In this document: piece by piece, positions 23,730 through 35,900 of the stretch | How positions within the stretch are numbered: the stretch's first letter is position 1 | Layout: each line of letters opens with the position of its first letter | Origin: Miscanthus floridulus | Taxonomy: Eukaryota > Streptophyta > Magnoliopsida > Poales > Poaceae | Direction: 5' to 3' | Length of the DNA: 64,000 bases | NCBI RefSeq assembly: GCF_019320115.1 | Contig: NC_089598.1 | Location: 25,716,657 to 25,780,656 of the forward strand | Position numbers and translations under genes: made by a program | Notes under the pieces: generated by a model | What the model was told of the DNA's origin: nothing | Database searches by the model: none | Seen by the model: the letters and a program-made list of their open reading frames with translations, nothing else

Positions 23730-24168
23730 TGCATGCACGCTGCTCTGCGAGGCCGTCGCGCAGCGCCTCTTCCCCAACGGCTCTGCGCCCGAGCTCGTCG
23801 CGGACCTTGAGGTCTTCATCTCGGCGCGCGCGTGCGAGATGATCGTGTACACCCACGTCGCTTCCATGGCCATGAAGAACTACAAGGAGCTCTTCATCAA
23901 GCATGACGCTGACTACTTCAACGCCTACCTCGCTGATGTCAAGTCTGGGAAGAAGCGGATTCCCACGGGCGCGCTGCTCCTACACGAGAATGGCGGCGGC
24001 GTGGCTGACCTACGGTGGCAGCGAATGGTCACGACATGTGCGTGCTCGGCAAGCTGACAAACTGTGTTCGGGAGCATGTCTGGCCTACCCATGGACATGT
24101 GCATGGCCCTAGGGCGTTTGGAGATCCTGACGCTGCCGATGAGCACGCAGTCTCCGATCTTGGGCTGA
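23730..24168 (+). pseudogene. Remnant of a plant DUF2828 protein gene
   Basis: The plus strand encodes TLLCEAVAQRLFPNG (from about 23738), EVFISARACEMIVYTHVASM, AMKNYKELFIKHDADYFNAY, LADVKSGKKRIPTGALLLHE and VADLRWQRMV in the order found in plant DUF2828 proteins, whose C-terminal part resembles a von Willebrand A domain. The segment between the first two blocks is shorter than I remember for the family. After about 24030 the frame shifts, and MSGLPMDMCMALGRLEILTL (from about 24077) continues the match where the family has its DxSGSMSG metal-binding motif. The lead Asp and Ser of that motif are lost here. A stop at 24166 ends it. The family is cytoplasmic or nuclear and of unknown function. 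Confidence 0.75.
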
Positions 24169-24708
24169 GCCAGTGTAGCTGTTCCACGAACAAGCTAAAC
24201 CAGCTACTCTGTGTCCTCAGGCATGGCCTCCGCGGCGACCTACAACAGTGCCCCACCAGTGGCCACTCAACGCTCACGCTTGCTGGCGCGGATGGTGGTG
24301 GCTACAACCTACAGAGCCAGTGCTTGCGTTCCGTTCGCGCGCTGGCCGCCGAGGACGAGCGCCACCGCTCCAGCTCGCCACGTGGGCGAGCGCTCCTCCG
24401 CAGCAGGAGAGCTCATTCTAACGAAGTAGCTGGATCCTTAACACCTATACGCGTACGTGTATGCATATATGTCTGGCAATGCGCCTATATATGTAGCAGG
24501 GGTAGAAAATGGCATGAATGAAAGAGAGATAAAATTATAATGACAGATATTTGAATAGGCGAATTGTAACGTCGCTTCTCAAAACTTCAGGAATTATAAT
24601 GGCTTGAATAAAAAAAACTTTTTCTTTTGTCTGCCTTTAAGGATAAAAGCATTAGAGTCTCCAAGGTGAGAAGTAGGCTTCACGTTGGTTCTTCCCCTCC
24701 CCTGTACC
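24169..24708. other. Spacer with no recognised gene
   Basis: The first 260 bases are GC-rich and may be the decayed tail of the DUF2828 remnant. The rest is AT-rich and shows nothing I recognise. Confidence 0.4.
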
Positions 24709-25404
24709 TAGGGCTGGACAAAATACTCACGGCTCGTCAACTCGTTTGACTCGTGTCCAGCTCAGCTCAGTTCGTTTTAATTTTTTCACGAGCTGAGTTG
24801 GAAGTCTAGCTCGCTGTTTTAACTAGTTAGTTCGAGCCAGCTCGCGAGCCACTCATGAGCTCAAACGAACTGAGGCCTATCAGCCCACAACCATAAATCT
24901 AGAAGATGGTGATGCTGACCTAGAAGTGTACACCTATTCTATTGATATGCAATCCTTATTTTCAGTTATTTCATATGAATTTTGATTTTATAATTGTTGT
25001 GGTACTTAAATGTTGATTTATGAATTGTTTCTTAGGGAGAAGATGATGACGCTGACATTAAATTTGTGGACTTTTCTAAGTCTGTGGTGGCAAGCAACTA
25101 GTAAGTATGTTGGAAACTACATGAATCATAGATGGACTAGTTATGTTACATGATTAATACTTTTGATGAACCTGATATATATTAATTATGTATGATTACA
25201 TAATGCTAAACGTCACCTTTTGGAATTATTAGTGGACATGAACATTATAAATATGCGTGTCCTTTTTTTTATAGCTCGCGAGCTAAACGAACCAGCTCAA
25301 GCACGCTAACGAGCCAAGCTTAACGAGGCTGAGCTGCGCTGACTCATTAGCCTGACAAGCGACCTCGACCTGGACCGAGCCGAGCCGGCTCGATATTCAG
25401 CCTA
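24709..25404. mobile_element. hAT-like non-autonomous DNA transposon
   Basis: The left end TAGGGCTGGACAAAATACTC and the right end (reverse complement TAGGCTGAATATCGAGC) form an imperfect terminal inverted repeat. Both ends have stretches of GAGC/GCTC words. The flanking 8-mers CCTGTACC and CCCATGCC agree at 5 of 8 positions, in keeping with an old 8-bp hAT duplication. A short acidic coding-like stretch near 25035-25090 could be a transposase remnant, but I cannot prove it. Confidence 0.55.
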
Positions 25405-25639
25405 CCCATGCCCCTTCCATCCCCTCCAATCCGCTTCCGCAAGCTCCTTTGACAAGATCATAGATCGGCAGCTTCCCAGCTGATCTGAAGCTTTCATCCG
25501 TTCAGAATCGCCTGAGATCGACATCTGCCCGGTAAATTTCTTCCACTTTCTACGTGCCCTCTCCCCTCCTTCCTAATCGCAAAATCCCACCGCCTGCCAC
25601 CGATTCACTGTCCCGTCCTCCCCAAGATGCTTTACCTAC

Positions 25640-26424
25640 TTGAGGAACCACACAGATTCACTCTTCTCGACTCCCTCGCTCATTTCCTGTTTCCACTCAA
25701 CACCATGGAAATCCATCTCTCCCAAGCCGCCAGATCCACCCATCCTGCCTACTCCTCCAGATCCACCTGTCGCCGCCGCCGAGACGGAGCACCGGGACCG
25801 GGCACAGCTGGTCCAGCCACAGTCGTCGGGTCGCCCCACCACGCCAAGCCGGCAACTGCAGGGCCCGCGTCCACCCAGGCTGAACGTCCGGATGCAATCG
25901 CACGCCATCAAGACGCCCTCGGGGTTTGGGGTTCCGCCCGCACCAGCGCTCGGGCAGGGGAGGCGGGACCACCACCACCAAAACCCGCAGCCCAGCCAGG
26001 CGCCCGTCATCATCTACGACGCTTCGGCCAAGGTCATCCACGCCAAGCCGAGCGAGTTCATGGCGTTCGTGCAGTGGCTCACGGACCCCGGTGGATCCGG
26101 CACGCCGCCGCTGCCGCAGTCGCCCAACGTGCAGTCGCAGCAGGGCCAGCCACAGTACGAGCGCCACATGGTGCACGACGACGACGACGACGCACTGCTG
26201 GGCCAAGCGTTCCTGCCCCCCGAGCTGCTGCTCTCACCGTCCGCGGCCATGTCCCCGGCCCAGCGCCTGGCCACCAGGCACCATCGAGAGGTCTGTGCGC
26301 CCCATGCCCGCGCCGGCGCCGGACTACGACGTCGACGGCACCCTCGTGGCCGCGCGCCACCCCTGCATCATGTCCCTGCTGCCGCCGGCCGCCGCGTCGG
26401 GGCTGTTCTCGCCGCTGCCCTTCG
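25640..26424 (+). pseudogene. VQ-motif (MKS1-like) gene, frameshifted and truncated
   Basis: The frame from 25640 encodes a proline-rich N-terminus, LQGPRPPRLNV, then PVIIYDASAKVIHAKPSEF and the VQ core FMAFVQWLTD (26056-26085). This matches the FxxxVQxxTG motif of plant VQ proteins except that the final Gly is Asp. VQ proteins are small nuclear partners of WRKY factors and MAP kinases; MKS1 is the best known of this type. The C-terminal part (APAPDYDVDG, then SGLFSPLPF) is in another frame after about 26280, so there is a frameshift. The usual final segment after LFSPLPF is missing because LINE sequence begins there. The 5' flank (25405-25639) looks like an unspliced plant 5' UTR. I judge it a disabled gene copy. 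Confidence 0.75.
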
Positions 26425-26755
26425 TCATCGCAATAATTGCGATGCCGGAGCACTGTCCAGCCATCCTCTCTGTCATTGAGGACGGCCGGATCTACATCTC
26501 CGATGATAGGCCTCCGATGCAGGGCCCATATCTCCAATGCCCTCACCATGACTCTACGCACCCTGCTCTCCGAAGGTTTGGCAAGGGTGCTGACGTTCAG
26601 CATCTGTTCCCCCAGCACCCTCCCAACGGTGCAGATGAGAATCAAGGTGTCAATCTTGACGGATTGCGGTCTCCGACTACTCCTGTGGCTCTACAGCGCC
26701 ACCAAGACGCTACCACTCAGGCTCTGGCGCCAGCCTTCAAGGCACCACGGGGGCC

Positions 26756-29700
26756 ATGAGTTTACTGGCATGGAACTGCCGAGGCTCAGGCGGGAGCCTT
26801 CGCAGTTCCAAGATGACACACCTTGCCCGCCTAATCAGTTCCACTAATGCACAGGTATGTTTTATCTCTGAAACCAGAAACTCCACCATTAAAAAAACTG
26901 CTCTTATGAACCGTTTTAGTTCATTTGATGCGTTTGTAGTTCCAGCGCAAGGCCAGTCGGGAGGCCTTTGGCTAATTTGGAACAATGATGTAGATCTCAC
27001 TGTTGTAGACCACTGTCACTACTATATCATGGCTAGCATGAAGCAGTCGGTCTTATATGCATCTATGGTGATCCCCATCACCGTGCCACTGATAATATCT
27101 GGAGTCAAGTGCAAAATTTTGTTGTTAATAATCGCAACTTGCCTATGTTTTGTATGGGGGATATGAACAATATCATGCATGTTAATGAAAAGTTAGGTCC
27201 TAGGGCTGCTGATGTTAGACGTATTGCAATTTTTTGTTCACATGTTAAGGAATGTGGTCTTATTGATATGGGTTATAATGGTCCGGCATACACTTGGACT
27301 AACAAATGTTTCAGCACCACGCCCACGTATGAAAGACTTGATCGCTGCCTAGGATATGCGGAATGGTGTTTGGCGTTTCCGATGACTACGATCTACCATT
27401 TGCCGATGCTTCGCAGCGACCATGCTCCTATCCTGGTGGTTCTAAACTCTAAAAGATTCCGAACTAACAAGCCATTCTGCTTTGAAAATTGGTGGTTGCT
27501 TGAACAGGAATATCAGATGGTGGCTCAGAAGAGTTGGCAACGTTCAGCCTCCAAAACTTCACACAAAAAACTAGATACCTAGCCTCAGACCTTCGCAAAT
27601 GGCGCAAAAGCAAACCCAGGCTCAATGACCAGCTGGCTGCTATAGAGGATCAGCTGCTACAACAACAATCCAAGCCGCCTAACCAGCAAAACTTCTCTAT
27701 CCAAAAACATCTAGCCCAGCAACACCAAGATATTCTGGTAAAAAAATGAAGAATACCATATCCAGCGAGCCAAGAAGGACTGGGCCCTCAAAGGTGATCG
27801 CAACACCACCTATTTCCACCATGCCATCATTAAAAGGAATCGCAAGAACCGCATTACCCATCTTGAGAACCCAGATGCAACTGAGTCAACCACCCCCCAG
27901 CAGCTAGCTCAAACCCTTATTGCCTACTTCAAAAGCATTTTTTCCACCCAAACAGCTACCAATCAAATTCCAAATTTTGCAGGGCACACCGAATCTACAC
28001 AGAATGAAAATTCGGCGACGGACAGTCACACTCCAGCCACTGACCCATTTACTAATTCTATTCCAGAATTCCAGGAACTCCATAGTATAGTAAAAAACAT
28101 GAGGAACAATGCAGCACCTGGACCTGATGGACTCAATGCTGCATTTTACAAGACGGCGTGGTCATGGCTGGCTCAGGATGTGCACAACCTGGTAACAGAT
28201 TTCTACAAAAATGCTCAATTTCCAGAAGATATAAATCACACTTTTATTACTCTTATTCCTAAAAAAGATAAGCCTCTTGTTCCTCAGGACTTTAGACCCA
28301 TCAGTCTTTGCAATGTAATCTGCAAAATCATTTCAAAATCTCTTGCTGACAGAAGCAAGCATCACCTTCCTCACTCTATCAACCTTGCTCAGGCAGCGTT
28401 CATTAAAAATAGACATATCTCAGCCAACATCATTATCACTCAGGAAATCATTCACTCCTTCAATTTAAAATCTTGGAATCAACAGGCTTTCCTTTTGAAG
28501 TTGGATCTTGCCAAGGCTTTCGACCGTCTGGAATAGGGATTTCATTGCGGCAGCTCTTCGTCGTCAAGGGTATCATAGCAATTTCATCCGCCTCATCCAT
28601 GCTTGCATACCCATGCCCACCTTCTCTGTCCTCGTCAACGGTGAACCCACTGATTCCTTTCGATCCCAGCGTGGAATCCGGCAGGGATGCCCTTTGTTGC
28701 CCTACCTTTTTGTTATTGCCATCAATGAACTTACCCATCGTCTTCAGACTGAACTGCAGCACAACAACCTTTCTGGGGTTACTCTGGGTCCCGGCTGCCC
28801 CCCTATCCACTCCCTTCTGTTCGTGGACGATTTGACTCTCTGTGGCAAAGCCTCTGTTGATGAAGCCATGACCATCCGCAACATTTTTGAACAGTTCTCC
28901 AATCTCTCTGGCCAAATTCCTAATTTCCAAAAATCGGCTATCCTGTTCAGCAAGACTGTTGACAAGCACACCAAAGACCAAATTAGGTCTATTTTTCCAG
29001 TGCCTGATCTTCAGCCCAACACCATGCACCTAGGCCACCCTATGATCTTCAATCACAGTGACAGGAACAAAGCCTATGAATTCATCATCAACAAATTTCG
29101 TGCTAAGCTTACTACTGTCAAAGCTAACAAGCTTAACCATGCTGGCCGCCTCACCTATATTAAATCAGTCTTGGCCTCCATTCTTGTTTATTACATGTCC
29201 ACTGTCCTTTTCTCCAAGACTTTTGTGGAGAAAATCAACTCATCATTCGTAGATTCTGGTGCACTGGAGTGCAGGAAGACAACCCCACTAATCCTATTGC
29301 TTTTCGTTCTTGGGAGGACATTTGCCAGCCGAAAGAAAATGGGGGCCTGGGCATCAGAGATCTCTACACTGTCAACAAAAGCCTCATCACTCAGGCAGCT
29401 TGGAACATAGTTACTAACAAAAATAGCTTCCTGACTAGGCATTCTCAAAGCAATATATTTCCACAACTCCGCTTTTTGGACGGCAACTTCTACTGGCCCT
29501 CGATCTGTTTTCTGGGCTTCAATCTGGCAGGTTAAAAAGGACCTCATTCAGAACACAGTCTACCAGGTTCATGCAGGGAACAGCTCCATTTGGTCCTCAC
29601 CTTGGTGCATCATTTGGGATTCCATTCATGATCACCTCATCCTTCCAGTTTCCCAATCCCCTTTACCAAGTGTTGTTGCTGATCTATGGATGCCTAACAC

Positions 29701-31571
29701 TCAAACCTGGAACAATGATTTAATATCAAACATTTTTTATGAACAAGCTGTGCAGATCATCTCCCAGGTCCAAACTGTGCAGAGTGAAGAACAAGACATT
29801 CTCAGGTGGATTCCAGCAAAAAAGGGTGATTGCACAACTAGAAATATTTATAAACACTTAAGTTCCCAAATGCAGGTTACTCTACCACCGCAAGGTTCTC
29901 GCAGCATCACTCCACAAGCAAATCAAATCCTTCAAAGAATGTGGAGACAAAAGGTCCTACCGCCACTCATCAAAACCTTTGCATGGCGGCTCATCAGAAG
30001 GGCCCTTGCGACGGGGGAGAGGGCTGCAAGATACTCGACTCACATTGAAAAACATTGCAGCACCTGTGACAAAATTGAGACTGATGCTCACCTCTTCTTC
30101 CACTGCGATTTCGCCAGTGCGGTATGGTTCTCTTCTGACCCACCTCTTCGGTTAGACAATTTGCCTGACGAGGACGATGGGGTTCAAATAATTCTGTCTA
30201 CTTTCATAACTACAGTCAGTTTCGGATTACTTACTACAAAAAAATTTGACAACCATGTGGTACATTTGGAAAGCAAGAAATGACACCAGATTTGCAAGAA
30301 AAAATTGGTCCCCGTGGCAGGTACATCACGCCGTTGCTGCACACATCTCGGTTGCAAACTCAGTTGCAACTGCAGGAGACGAACAGGCAGGACATATACA
30401 GCCATTGACAACCCAGGATGAAGGAGCTGTCACTGGCAACGCTGAAACAGAGCTTCTGCAACAGCAGCACCACAATGACAGAGGACCGACATTGCACGGT
30501 ACAGCAGCTACTCTTGCACCAAACACAGAAACTAACAATCTACAGCACCGGGAGGACAGGTTCAATCGGCAGCTACAGAGCCTCTGCACCAACACACTAC
30601 CAGGTACTACTACTCTTGCAGGAAACAAAACAAGGTAGCCACGTCCAGAACCACCCGTGTATGAACGAGCAGCCAACACACACGCCATTCAACGACAACC
30701 TACCAGGTATGAATCCTATAACTGCAGGAACCAGCTCGCCACCAATTATTCAACACCAGGCGCACAGGTCCACTGAGAACTCCTTAGGCTGCGTTTAGTT
30801 GTAGGAATTTAGGATTTTAGGGGCTACTGTAGCACGTTCGTTTTTATTTGACAAATAGTGTTCAAACATGGACTAATTAGGCTCAAAACGTTCGTCTCGC
30901 AATTTCCCACCAAACTGTGCAATTAGTTTTTCTTTTCGTCTACATTTAATGCTCCATGCACGGACCGCAAACATTCGATGTGACAGGTACTGTAGTAACT
31001 TTTTGGAAGTTGAGGTGGAACTAAACAAGGGCTTAGGCAGATTCACTGTCAAGTGCCAGCACTACTGACAGGTTCCAGATGCTACACAGATGCATCCACT
31101 TTGCCTGATCAAGCCTCATCGCCAACAAAACAAGCTGGCCTCGGACTATTTATTATCAATACACAGGTGCATCCACCTCAAAACATATACATCAAGGCAG
31201 CCTTGACCAACTCTACCTCAGTTATAATGGCTGAGGCAGCAGCTTTGGCCCTTGCTGCAGCTGTCACAGCTCAGTTGCGATTGCAGCACACAAACTTCCA
31301 ATCTGACAGTCAAGAGCTTGTTTCTTTCGTCAACAACTCTGATCGCTCCAACCCTCCTAATTGGAGAATCAAGCACCTTACTCAACACTTCTTCAACTGG
31401 ACACACCAAAGAAGCACAAGGACATTCAAGATAAGTAGGAGCCAAAATCAAACTGCTGATACACTCGCAAGACAGGCTCTTCGGGACATACAACATGTTC
31501 GCTTGTTGGTTTCAGTCAGGGCTTATCAGTCAGTTAATAATATTTTTCTCTCACTACAAACCAGCACCTAG
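26756..31571 (+). pseudogene. LINE ORF2 (endonuclease, reverse transcriptase, RNase H), broken
   Basis: The ATG at 26756 overlaps the stop of the upstream frame in an ATGA, as in L1 elements. The endonuclease begins LLAWNCRGSGG and continues with ISETRNS, MGDMNNIM, TWTNK and LRSDHAPIL. RT motifs follow: GPDGLNAAFYK, FRPISLCNVICKIISK, LLKLDLAKAFDRLE, RGIRQGCPLLPYLF and LLFVDDLTLCG (28810-28850), which has FVDD in place of the usual FADD. A zf-RVT domain lies near 29950-30140 (FAWRLIRRAL, then CSTCDKIETDAHLFFHC). RNase H is at 31053-31571 (CYTDAS and on to NQTADTLARQAL). Frameshifts or stops near 27165, 27580, 28536, 29270 and 30283 disable it. Confidence 0.9.
30787..31032. mobile_element. Tourist-like MITE in the LINE
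   Basis: The terminal inverted repeats are GGCTGCGTTTAGTT and AACTAAACAAGGGC. A 3-bp duplication TTA flanks them (30784-30786, 31033-31035). It is 246 bp long. Related copies lie at 47707-47947, 51248-51475 and 54658-54895. The TWA-like duplication suggests the PIF/Harbinger group. Confidence 0.85.
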
Positions 31572-31607
31572 TCGGGCTTATCAGCCCAGAAACCAACCAG
31601 CGAACAG
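31497..31607. mobile_element. Small MITE at the LINE RNase H end
   Basis: The imperfect inverted ends GTTCGCTTGTTGGTTTC and GAAACCAACCAGCGAAC enclose a GCTTATCAG/CTGATAAGC-type interior. It replaces the end of the RNase H frame. Exact ends are approximate. Confidence 0.65.
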
Positions 31608-31775
31608 GCTTGATAGTGTCGTCTCCTACAACCTTTTCTTATGTTTGCTCAAACGCAGCTCATGTCAATCGGTGCACATTAAGTGTCAGCGCTGCAGTCT
31701 GTATCTATCGACTCTGTAACTGTGCTCACAGCTAGATGCTATTGAAATAATATTACGTTTGTTGTAAAAAAAAAC

Positions 31776-31930
31776 ATTAAAGGCATTGCCCTTCGCTACG
31801 CTGCGTGTAATGACTCGAAAATTCAACCCTATTGAAAATATTTTAACCATTTCATGTTAAACCTAAACCCGCCACTAATTTGATCCTATGTGCTCCTTAA
31901 AGGAATCCAGGAGTCTAGTTAGCCACCTTA
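31776..31930. other. Flank between LINE and next MITE
   Basis: No gene or repeat is recognised apart from the possible right target duplication at 31787-31795. Confidence 0.4.
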
Positions 31931-32048
31931 AGCTCTGTTCGGCAGGAACTTATTGCTGTTGTGGTTGATTTGTTGTAAGAGAAAAATATTATTTCATGGC
32001 TAAAGAAGTAGGATTGATTCTGACTTATAAGTTCAAGTAAACAGAGCC
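31931..32048. mobile_element. Small MITE
   Basis: The ends AGCTCTGTT and AACAGAGCC are inverted, and TTA flanks both sides (31928-31930, 32049-32051). The interior TTTGTTGTAAGAGAAAAATA relates it to the copies near 38690 and 50640. Confidence 0.65.
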
Positions 32049-32901
32049 TTAGTCGTTGGCTCGTTTTCTTTAGCTACCGAGAAAGACAATATGATGACCA
32101 GTCATTTTAGAACCCCGAATAGATTACTGTTGAAGTTAATTTCTTCCTCATAAACTGTAAACAGCCTTGGGTCCACGAAAGCAATAACAACTTTCTTAGA
32201 GATGATCTTAACAATTCCATACGTCAAAGCAATACACTGATCGATTATTTTGACATTCCATTAGGGCAGGGGGTTCGCACACTCTGACTCCCTATGTACT
32301 CGACGTAAACCTCCACATGATTATTTTTTTTACGAACCATATGAAAAAATTTCAATCTCTTGTCTCTTCTCATAATAAAAAGAAAACCAAACGTGAACCT
32401 CCGCGTAAACCTCGACGGTCGACATCTCATCCGTACCGTTCCGTCGGCCGGGACGACTAACCAAACCAGCTACACGCGGCGCGGACGCACACGCGCCTAC
32501 GCGGCTACGCCGCACCGGCTCGAATCTCCAAGCACATCATGCGCCATTAAGAACCCCCTCCGAAAAATAAAAATTCCCCACCCATTTGGCTCGGCTTTGC
32601 TTTCTCCCCTCGCACCGGGGAACGCGGCCGCCGATCCGCTCCCGATCCCCTACCCTCCCCTCCCCACCCCTCCTCCTTCCCGCCGACTGATCCCACCAAA
32701 TCCGCGCCCGGGCAGTCCCGGATTCGATTGGCAAGCGCGATTGGCCGCTCCTGATCAGCCGCGCCGCGGGATAGGGCTGGATTTGATTGGATTGGATCCC
32801 CAATTGTGTGTTGCCGCGTCCGTGCGTTCGGGCGGGCGGGGGGGATTGCTTTAGGGTTTCGGCGGGTGCGGTCACCGTGTAGGCGGTGGTAGGGTTTTGC
32901 C
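32049..32901 (+). other. Upstream region and 5' UTR of the E2 gene
   Basis: AT-rich DNA gives way to a GC- and CT-rich stretch after about 32400, typical of a grass promoter and 5' UTR. TTTAGGGTTTC at 32850-32860 contains a telo-box-like AAACCCTA on the other strand, which is common near the start of plant housekeeping genes. No strong TATA box is evident. Confidence 0.5.
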
Positions 32902-35900
32902 ATGGCTGAGAAGGGCTGCCTCAAGCGGCTCCAGAAGGAGTACCACGCGCTCTGCAAGGTGAGCTCCGCTTTGATTCCCCGGCTGCTGGATTGGGGTCGA
33001 TTGGTGCGCGCTGCGTTGATTGGGCTTCGTCGTGGCTCGATTTCTAACGGTTGATTTTGGTTTGGCTGGATTACAGGAGCCGCCGCCGCAGATCGTGGCT
33101 TGCCCGCTGCCCAACGACATATTGGAGTGGCGTGAGTAGCCTACTCCGCTGACACTTGCTACTTGTAGATTCGATTCGTTGCCTTTTGGTTGGCTAATGT
33201 TTGCGGTGAACTGGGTGTGATTGGTTGATTGCGCCTGATTTTGTCGGAAGCGATGGTGTAGGCGTAGCCGCGTAACGCGTAACGCATACGCTAATGTTGG
33301 GTTAGCAATCATTTTGTTCGGTTTTGGAAGTTTCTATATACATGGTGCTCGTGCATTGCGTGATGTGCTCAGCTTATCTGCTCACTGCTTATGGTTCTTG
33401 AGCAGTGAGTGCTGCCTAGCAATTTATTGTTTAAAGTTCAATCTGTCGGATGGGAGCCTTAGTTCTGTATGGTGAGCTGAATTTAGTATACTGTTTGCTC
33501 ATATAGGGTTCTGGCAGTACTACACATTAGCAAGATACAAATTCTACTGCGTGTTGTGAGTGTCAATCATTATGCATATAGAAAGTTCAGTGACAAGAAT
33601 TCTGAAAATAGGGAACAATTGTGTAACTGATTGTTGTTTTGTTTCAAACTTTCTATCTGCAAATAGACAGTAGTGCATCAAGGTGTTTGCATGGCATGCT
33701 TGTGGTGCAATATATATTTGATGCATTCGCTAGATATTTGTTCAACAATCATTTGGATATCTGGTTTAGTTGCACTATTGCCTTATCTAGTCATGTGAGA
33801 GATTGTGCTTGTACTGCTTATGGTGCATGGCTCTGTGACTTCCATATGTTTGTTTATAGTTATATTTGTGTCACCATCTAGTTTTTTTTATTGGCATAAC
33901 TATAATCGTCAAGTGCAACAGAAATAGTCAGCACTGTACATGTTGTCAGATGGTGACTGCTAATTGTGTGCATCAACCTGTCTAGTAGTAATAGATTATT
34001 ACTTTGTTATTAGGCATTGCAGGTTCTTGTTGGGCTATTTATGACAAATTGAGCACCATTGATTGCTACTCATAGCCTTCAACTTGCCTCTTGGATGGCT
34101 CGTGCAATAAGTGTAGGTTTTAGTTAGTCTTTTACCTTGTATGCTTAAAGGAAAGGAATTAGAATAAATTATGTGATTGATATATGCCTTCATGGAAGGG
34201 TTAAAGTTTTGTGTTATCAGTTAATATGATTTTCTAATTTGATTTGATTGGTGCGATTTGATAGTAATAGATTACTAGACATTGTAGGGTCTTGGTGGGC
34301 TATCAATGACTAATTAGCACCATTGATTTCTATTAAAAGCCTGCAACTTGCCTCCTTGGATAGGTGATGCTAAAAGTGTATAGTTTTTAGTTAGTCATTT
34401 ACCTTGTGTGCTTTAAGGAAATCAATTATAGTAAACTATGTGATTGTTATAGGTGTCTATGGAAAGGTTAGAAGTTTGTACTTCTTAGGTATTACACCTT
34501 CTCTGAATTTGATGGTTGCGATTTTAATAAGTGATGCATTTATCAGTGGCAACAGAATACCCCTGGCCCTGTATTTTTTGCCTCATGTATGCCTCGATGC
34601 TGAAGTGCCCTTACTCATTTGAAGCTTTGGTTTATAGTTACAATCCATTTTATTCTTCAGATTGTATCTAGAAGGATCTGTATTTGTCATGCTTATCTTA
34701 ATGCAATACCAATTTTCTTGCTTTCTTTCAGTGCTATATTTGCCTGTTTGGCACTGACTTATGTGTTTTTCTTCTTTTAATGCCAGACTATGTACTTGAA
34801 GGAAGTAAAGGCACACCCTTTGAAGGTAAAGATCATACATACTATACCGCATTATCTGCTACATCCAATTTTATTTTGTTACTTATAATCTCTAACAATG
34901 TTTTTCATGTTTTGATTTCCCACCTGCAGGTGGATATTACTATGGGAAGCTCAAATTCCCACCGGATTATCCTTTTAAACCCCCAAGTATCAGGTGCGGA
35001 AACCTTTAATGTTGTTAATACATGATAAATGTTTGTGTTTTAATGGCATGCTGCTTCTTATTAGAGTGTAAAGATTGAAAACTGTAACTAGAAGATTTTT
35101 ATTAGATGTAGATTAAAATGCTAATTCTTTGTTTCTGTTTCTAACTTATTTAATTGTTCAGCATGACAACCCCTAGCGGCAGGTTTGCGCCACACAAAAG
35201 AATATGCCTGTCAATGAGTGACTGTAAGTTCTGAACTTGTTTGCGGATCATACCTTTTGTTATTATTACCTCTGAAATAATGCTCGTTATTACAATGCTT
35301 TGCAGTTCATCCTGAATCTTGGAATCCAATGTGGTCTGTTGCAAGGTACGCACATACCGATAACTAGCTACATGGTTGTAATGTGTTTTTTGAAGCCATA
35401 GTGTACCTTTAATTTTTCAGCTACTGTACAATGTACAGACGCTAATTGCTGCTAGTCAAATCACTACTCTGTGGTAATCCGCAATCATTTCAACTTCTGT
35501 TGCCATGAGATGGGACAACTGAAATGATAGTCTCACTGTTAGTGCTTCATTAGTTATGCTGTTCCAGTGATCCTTCACTATCGAGCAGTCAGTATGCTTC
35601 AGTTAATTGTTTGTATTTTCTTTCCTTTGTTGGTCTGACATGTAAGCCTTTATGCTGCAGCATTCTCACTGGGCTCCTGTCCTTCATGGTAAGTTGTTCC
35701 TTGCACCTCATTATGAGTTAACCTTACCAAGGAAGAATGTCTAGGTCTAGTCATAATTTCTAGCACACATTAAATTTGGAAGATTAGTTATTGCTCCAGG
35801 CTAACAATTTAATGTTAGTTGCTCAACATTACAGCAAGCAATTCTTGGCATTTCCCTTGCAAGAACTCCCTTGTTTTAAGGTGTTTTCTCAATGTTGATA

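Larger units (their letters stand above)
26425..31775 (+). mobile_element. L1-type LINE retrotransposon, 5'-truncated and decayed
   Basis: The order is an ORF1 tail, ORF2 with endonuclease, reverse transcriptase, zf-RVT and RNase H domains, and a short A-run (31766-31774). That is the order of plant L1 LINEs. The 5' end lies inside the VQ gene. TGCCCTTCG occurs just before it (26416-26424) and just after the 3' end (31787-31795). This could be the target duplication, but 12 bases separate the A-run from the right copy. Two MITEs sit inside. Confidence 0.85.

Noticed and set aside
22219..23873. Several GC-rich open frames of 60-140 codons on both strands
   Set aside because: They overlap in many frames, are Arg- and Gly-rich, and match no family I know. 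Only the DUF2828 part after 23730 is supported.
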